From a virus, in IMG/VR virus record IMGVR_UViG_3300009002_000059, positions 1-21,395 of that record: DNA of 21,395 bases. One strand, written 5' to 3'. The position numbers were made by a program, and so were the translations under genes. Each line of letters starts with the position of its first letter. Position 1 is the first letter of the stretch. Under the pieces are notes generated by a model. That model did not search any database. It saw only the letters and a list, made by a program, of their open reading frames with translations, and had not been told where the DNA came from. This document shows, piece by piece, positions 20,330 to 21,395 of this stretch.

Positions 20330-20667
20330 CATATGTAGTAACTGACGATTGCATTAATTGCAAACATATGGACTGTGTTGAAGTTTGTCCAGTAGACTGT
20401 TTTTACGAAGGTGAAAACATGCTAGTAATCAATCCAATTGAATGCATTGACTGTGGAGTATGCGAGCCGGAGTGTCCAGCAGATGCAATCAAGCCTGACA
20501 CAGAGCCAGACATGGCATTTTGGGTAGAGTTTAATCAAAAGTATTCTGATGCCTGGCCTAACATTACAGTAATGCGTCCGGAAGATGTTCCAGCAGATGC
20601 CAAAGAATGGCACGGCGTACCGAACAAGCTACCATTATTATCTACGAAACCAGGAAAGGGTGACTAA
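20326..20667 (+). CDS. fdxA: 7Fe ferredoxin, FdxA type ([3Fe-4S]/[4Fe-4S])
   Basis: A 113-residue bacterial seven-iron ferredoxin, a low-potential electron carrier. The Cys pattern is complete: Cys9, 12, 17, 21 and 25 in the first half and Cys40, 43, 46 and 50 ([12 protein letters not shown]) in the second. This is the FdxA/Azotobacter FdI arrangement binding one 3Fe and one 4Fe cluster. The segment [19 protein letters not shown] is nearly identical in form to proteobacterial FdxA, and the C-terminal extension (WPNIT, then AKEWHGV and a GKGD end) fits the alphaproteobacterial version. It overlaps its neighbours by 4 bases and 1 base, so it is an integral operon gene, not a stray insertion. 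It could reduce the phage radical SAM enzyme or support host redox metabolism; neither is shown. Confidence 0.95.
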   Translation: MTYVVTDDCINCKHMDCVEVCPVDCFYEGENMLVINPIECIDCGVCEPECPADAIKPDTEPDMAFWVEFNQKYSDAWPNITVMRPEDVPADAKEWHGVPNKLPLLSTKPGKGD

Positions 20668-20942
20668 TGAATAGAGTACACAAAAGATTTTTAAAGAAGA
20701 TCGGCATCGGAGTTTGGTCATTTATAAAATTTATTCTTGTCTATCTCGCAATAGCAATACCAACAGGAGGTGTTGTTTGGTTAATTACTGGACATGCAGA
20801 AGCTGGATTTACGGCCGGTACGTTGCTGCCCGCGTTTATCGCAATGATTTTCTTTATATTAAAGGATGCTTATAACGATGCAAAACGCGAAGTCGATCAT
20901 GAAAATAGAAGCATGATGAACACACTAGGAGGCAAACGTTGA
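20667..20942 (+). CDS. small two-TM membrane protein, 91 aa (paired with the one at 20075)
   Basis: A 91-residue membrane protein starting inside the ferredoxin stop (TAATG). It has a very basic N-terminus ([13 protein letters not shown]), a hydrophobic segment at about 16-40, a short loop (TGHAEAGFTAG), a second segment at about 51-65 and a charged tail. The last 14 residues match the tail of the protein at 20075 position by position: EN, R/Q, S/T, M/L, M, then GK(K/R). Its coding end overlaps the dihydrofolate reductase start, and it contains that gene's AGGAGG ribosome site. Function unknown. No quinone or heme ligand pattern was seen. Confidence 0.75.
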   Translation: MNRVHKRFLKKIGIGVWSFIKFILVYLAIAIPTGGVVWLITGHAEAGFTAGTLLPAFIAMIFFILKDAYNDAKREVDHENRSMMNTLGGKR

Positions 20943-21395
20943 TTAGAGCAATACTAGCATGTGACGACGATTGGGGTATTGGCAAGGACGGTGACCTGCC
21001 TTGGCCGCATAATCCAGCAGACTTAAAATGGTTTAAAGAAAACACCGTCGGCGGCGTCGTAGTAATGGGTAAAGCAACTTGGGATAGTTTGCCTACAAAG
21101 CCTTTGCCACAGCGCAATAACATTGTAGTGACACGAGATGTTGCAGACAAAGACCAAGGCAACTACCATTTCATTACATTTGATAATGCAAAAGCGTCAC
21201 TTCAACAAATGTCTGCATTGCAGAACGTGTGGATTATTGGCGGTGCGCAACTTGTCGAAGGGATGATTAGCATTATTGACGAAGTTTGGTTGAGCCGCGT
21301 TGACGGTAAGTACAATTGTGATACATATCTTCCTAAAACAATTATCGAATTGGTATATGAACTATACCAAACTGAAGCTAACGACGATTTACATA
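20939..21395 (+). CDS. folA: dihydrofolate reductase, cut by right edge (TTG start)
   Basis: The first 152 residues of a dihydrofolate reductase (T4 frd equivalent), which makes tetrahydrofolate with NADPH for thymidylate and purine synthesis during phage DNA replication. Seen: IRAILACDDDWGIGKDGDLPW (1-22, substrate and Met20-loop region), WFKENT, VVVMGKATWDSLP (NADPH-binding GR/KxTW block), NNIVVTR and the WIIGGAQL block near 100-107. The start is TTG 20939, overlapping the previous stop as TTGA. AGGAGG at 20927-20932 lies 6 nt upstream and there is no in-frame ATG before the conserved N-terminus. The last few residues and any following thymidylate synthase are outside the window. Confidence 0.93.
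   Translation, partial: MIRAILACDDDWGIGKDGDLPWPHNPADLKWFKENTVGGVVVMGKATWDSLPTKPLPQRNNIVVTRDVADKDQGNYHFITFDNAKASLQQMSALQNVWIIGGAQLVEGMISIIDEVWLSRVDGKYNCDTYLPKTIIELVYELYQTEANDDLH

Overview
The window looks like part of the genome of a T4-like (Tevenvirinae-related) marine myovirus. The evidence is the gene set and the way genes are packed: short or overlapping junctions (ATGA, TAATG), a gp44-type clamp-loader ATPase, a DexA-like exonuclease, a GroES/gp31-type co-chaperonin, a MazG-like pyrophosphohydrolase, a phage dihydrofolate reductase and very large fibre-like proteins. Five copies of an ATAAATA motif also lie just upstream of genes, which matches the T4-type late promoter. The host cannot be read with certainty. 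The 7Fe ferredoxin strongly resembles proteobacterial FdxA, so an alphaproteobacterial or other proteobacterial host is a reasonable inference. No tRNA, rRNA, CRISPR array or insertion sequence was seen, and no stretch longer than 300 bases lacks a gene.

Layout. (1) 1-2214: the tail of a gene cut by the left edge, a near-consensus sigma70-like promoter (215-243), two unknown small genes, a UV-damage endonuclease and another unknown gene. (2) 2211-2862: a small coiled-coil gene behind a late promoter, converging on the only clearly leftward gene, a zinc-ribbon protein. A possible rightward terminator lies inside that leftward gene. (3) 2863-13911: the late virion cluster. It opens with an IscA/HesB-like Fe-S carrier and continues with a 1924-residue fibre-like protein, four further structural-type proteins and a small helical protein. 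Late promoters split it into several transcription units. (4) 13921-16337: a 175-residue protein resembling the DNA polymerase III alpha region just before the catalytic aspartates, then a 630-residue radical SAM protein. (5) 16361-17511: a conserved small protein, the co-chaperonin and the MazG-like enzyme, behind a second sigma70-like promoter. (6) 17512-21395: a compact promoter/hairpin/ribosome-site node, then a tightly overlapped run of DexA-like exonuclease, small proteins, a DnaJ-type zinc-finger protein, clamp loader gp44, a membrane protein, ferredoxin FdxA, a second related membrane protein and dihydrofolate reductase, cut by the right edge.

How it fits together. Replication, repair and nucleotide genes sit behind sigma70-like promoters, so they are probably early or middle. 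Virion genes sit behind ATAAATA late promoters. Four structural proteins share an N-terminal motif with a glycine/aspartate turn followed by R...N.NF, likely a common assembly or attachment module. Three Fe-S proteins (IscA-like carrier, radical SAM enzyme, 7Fe ferredoxin) suggest that the phage supports its own Fe-S and electron-transfer chemistry. Two small membrane proteins with matching C-terminal tails flank the ferredoxin, which makes that trio the most intriguing candidate for an undescribed function.
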